From an uncultured Arenimonas sp. (GTDB lineage Bacteria; Pseudomonadota; Gammaproteobacteria; Xanthomonadales; Xanthomonadaceae), in contig CAMPHE010000137.1 of the NCBI GenBank assembly GCA_946885815.1, positions 1 to 5,482 of the forward strand: a DNA stretch of 5,482 nt, given 5' to 3'. The notes under the pieces are model-generated. The model was given only the letters and a program-made list of their open reading frames with translations, did no database searches and was not told the origin of the DNA. A program made the position numbers and the translations under genes. Shown here piece by piece: positions 5,465 to 5,482 of the stretch; the stretch's first letter is position 1; every line of letters starts with the position of its first letter.

Positions 5465-5482
5465 TCGCGCACGCCTGCGCGG

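Overview
The window is GC-rich throughout (about 70 % by eye), with strong G/C preference at third codon positions. Gene content, short-leader promoters with TAnnnT-like -10 boxes, and the style of the secreted proteins suggest a high-GC proteobacterium, most likely a Xanthomonadales (Lysobacter/Luteimonas/Dokdonella-like) gammaproteobacterium. That assignment is an inference; there is no rRNA or marker gene here.

Layout. The left third reads leftwards: two tandem paralogous genes for secreted proteins (1942-1085, then 1055-210), followed by the first 53 codons of an ABC transporter ATPase (161-1, cut by the window edge). The right two thirds read rightwards: a secreted esterase-like alpha/beta hydrolase (2045-2872), a small, very hydrophilic, probably disordered protein (2968-3342), and a soluble GAF-PAS-PAS sensor histidine kinase (3455-5464). 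The 102-bp gap 1943-2044 is the divergent control region between the two arms.

The two paralogs carry signal peptides, six conserved cysteines, about eight Asn-containing beta-helix-like turns, and a nearly identical C-terminal tail ending in NWFN. They look like small right-handed parallel beta-helix exoproteins of unknown function. Only 29 bp separate them, so they are probably cotranscribed. The ABC ATPase has its own good -10 box just after the second paralog, so it may be a separate unit. The esterase has the full Ser-acid-His set. The kinase has every catalytic box but no receiver domain, and no response regulator lies in the window. Its 112-bp leader contains two GC-rich hairpins, the second of which would cover its ribosome binding site.

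I see no tRNA, rRNA, CRISPR array, insertion sequence, attachment site or origin. The most interesting items are the tandem beta-helix exoprotein pair with its conserved tail, the structured leader of the kinase, and the small hydrophilic protein next to it. Nothing here proves a new multi-gene system.
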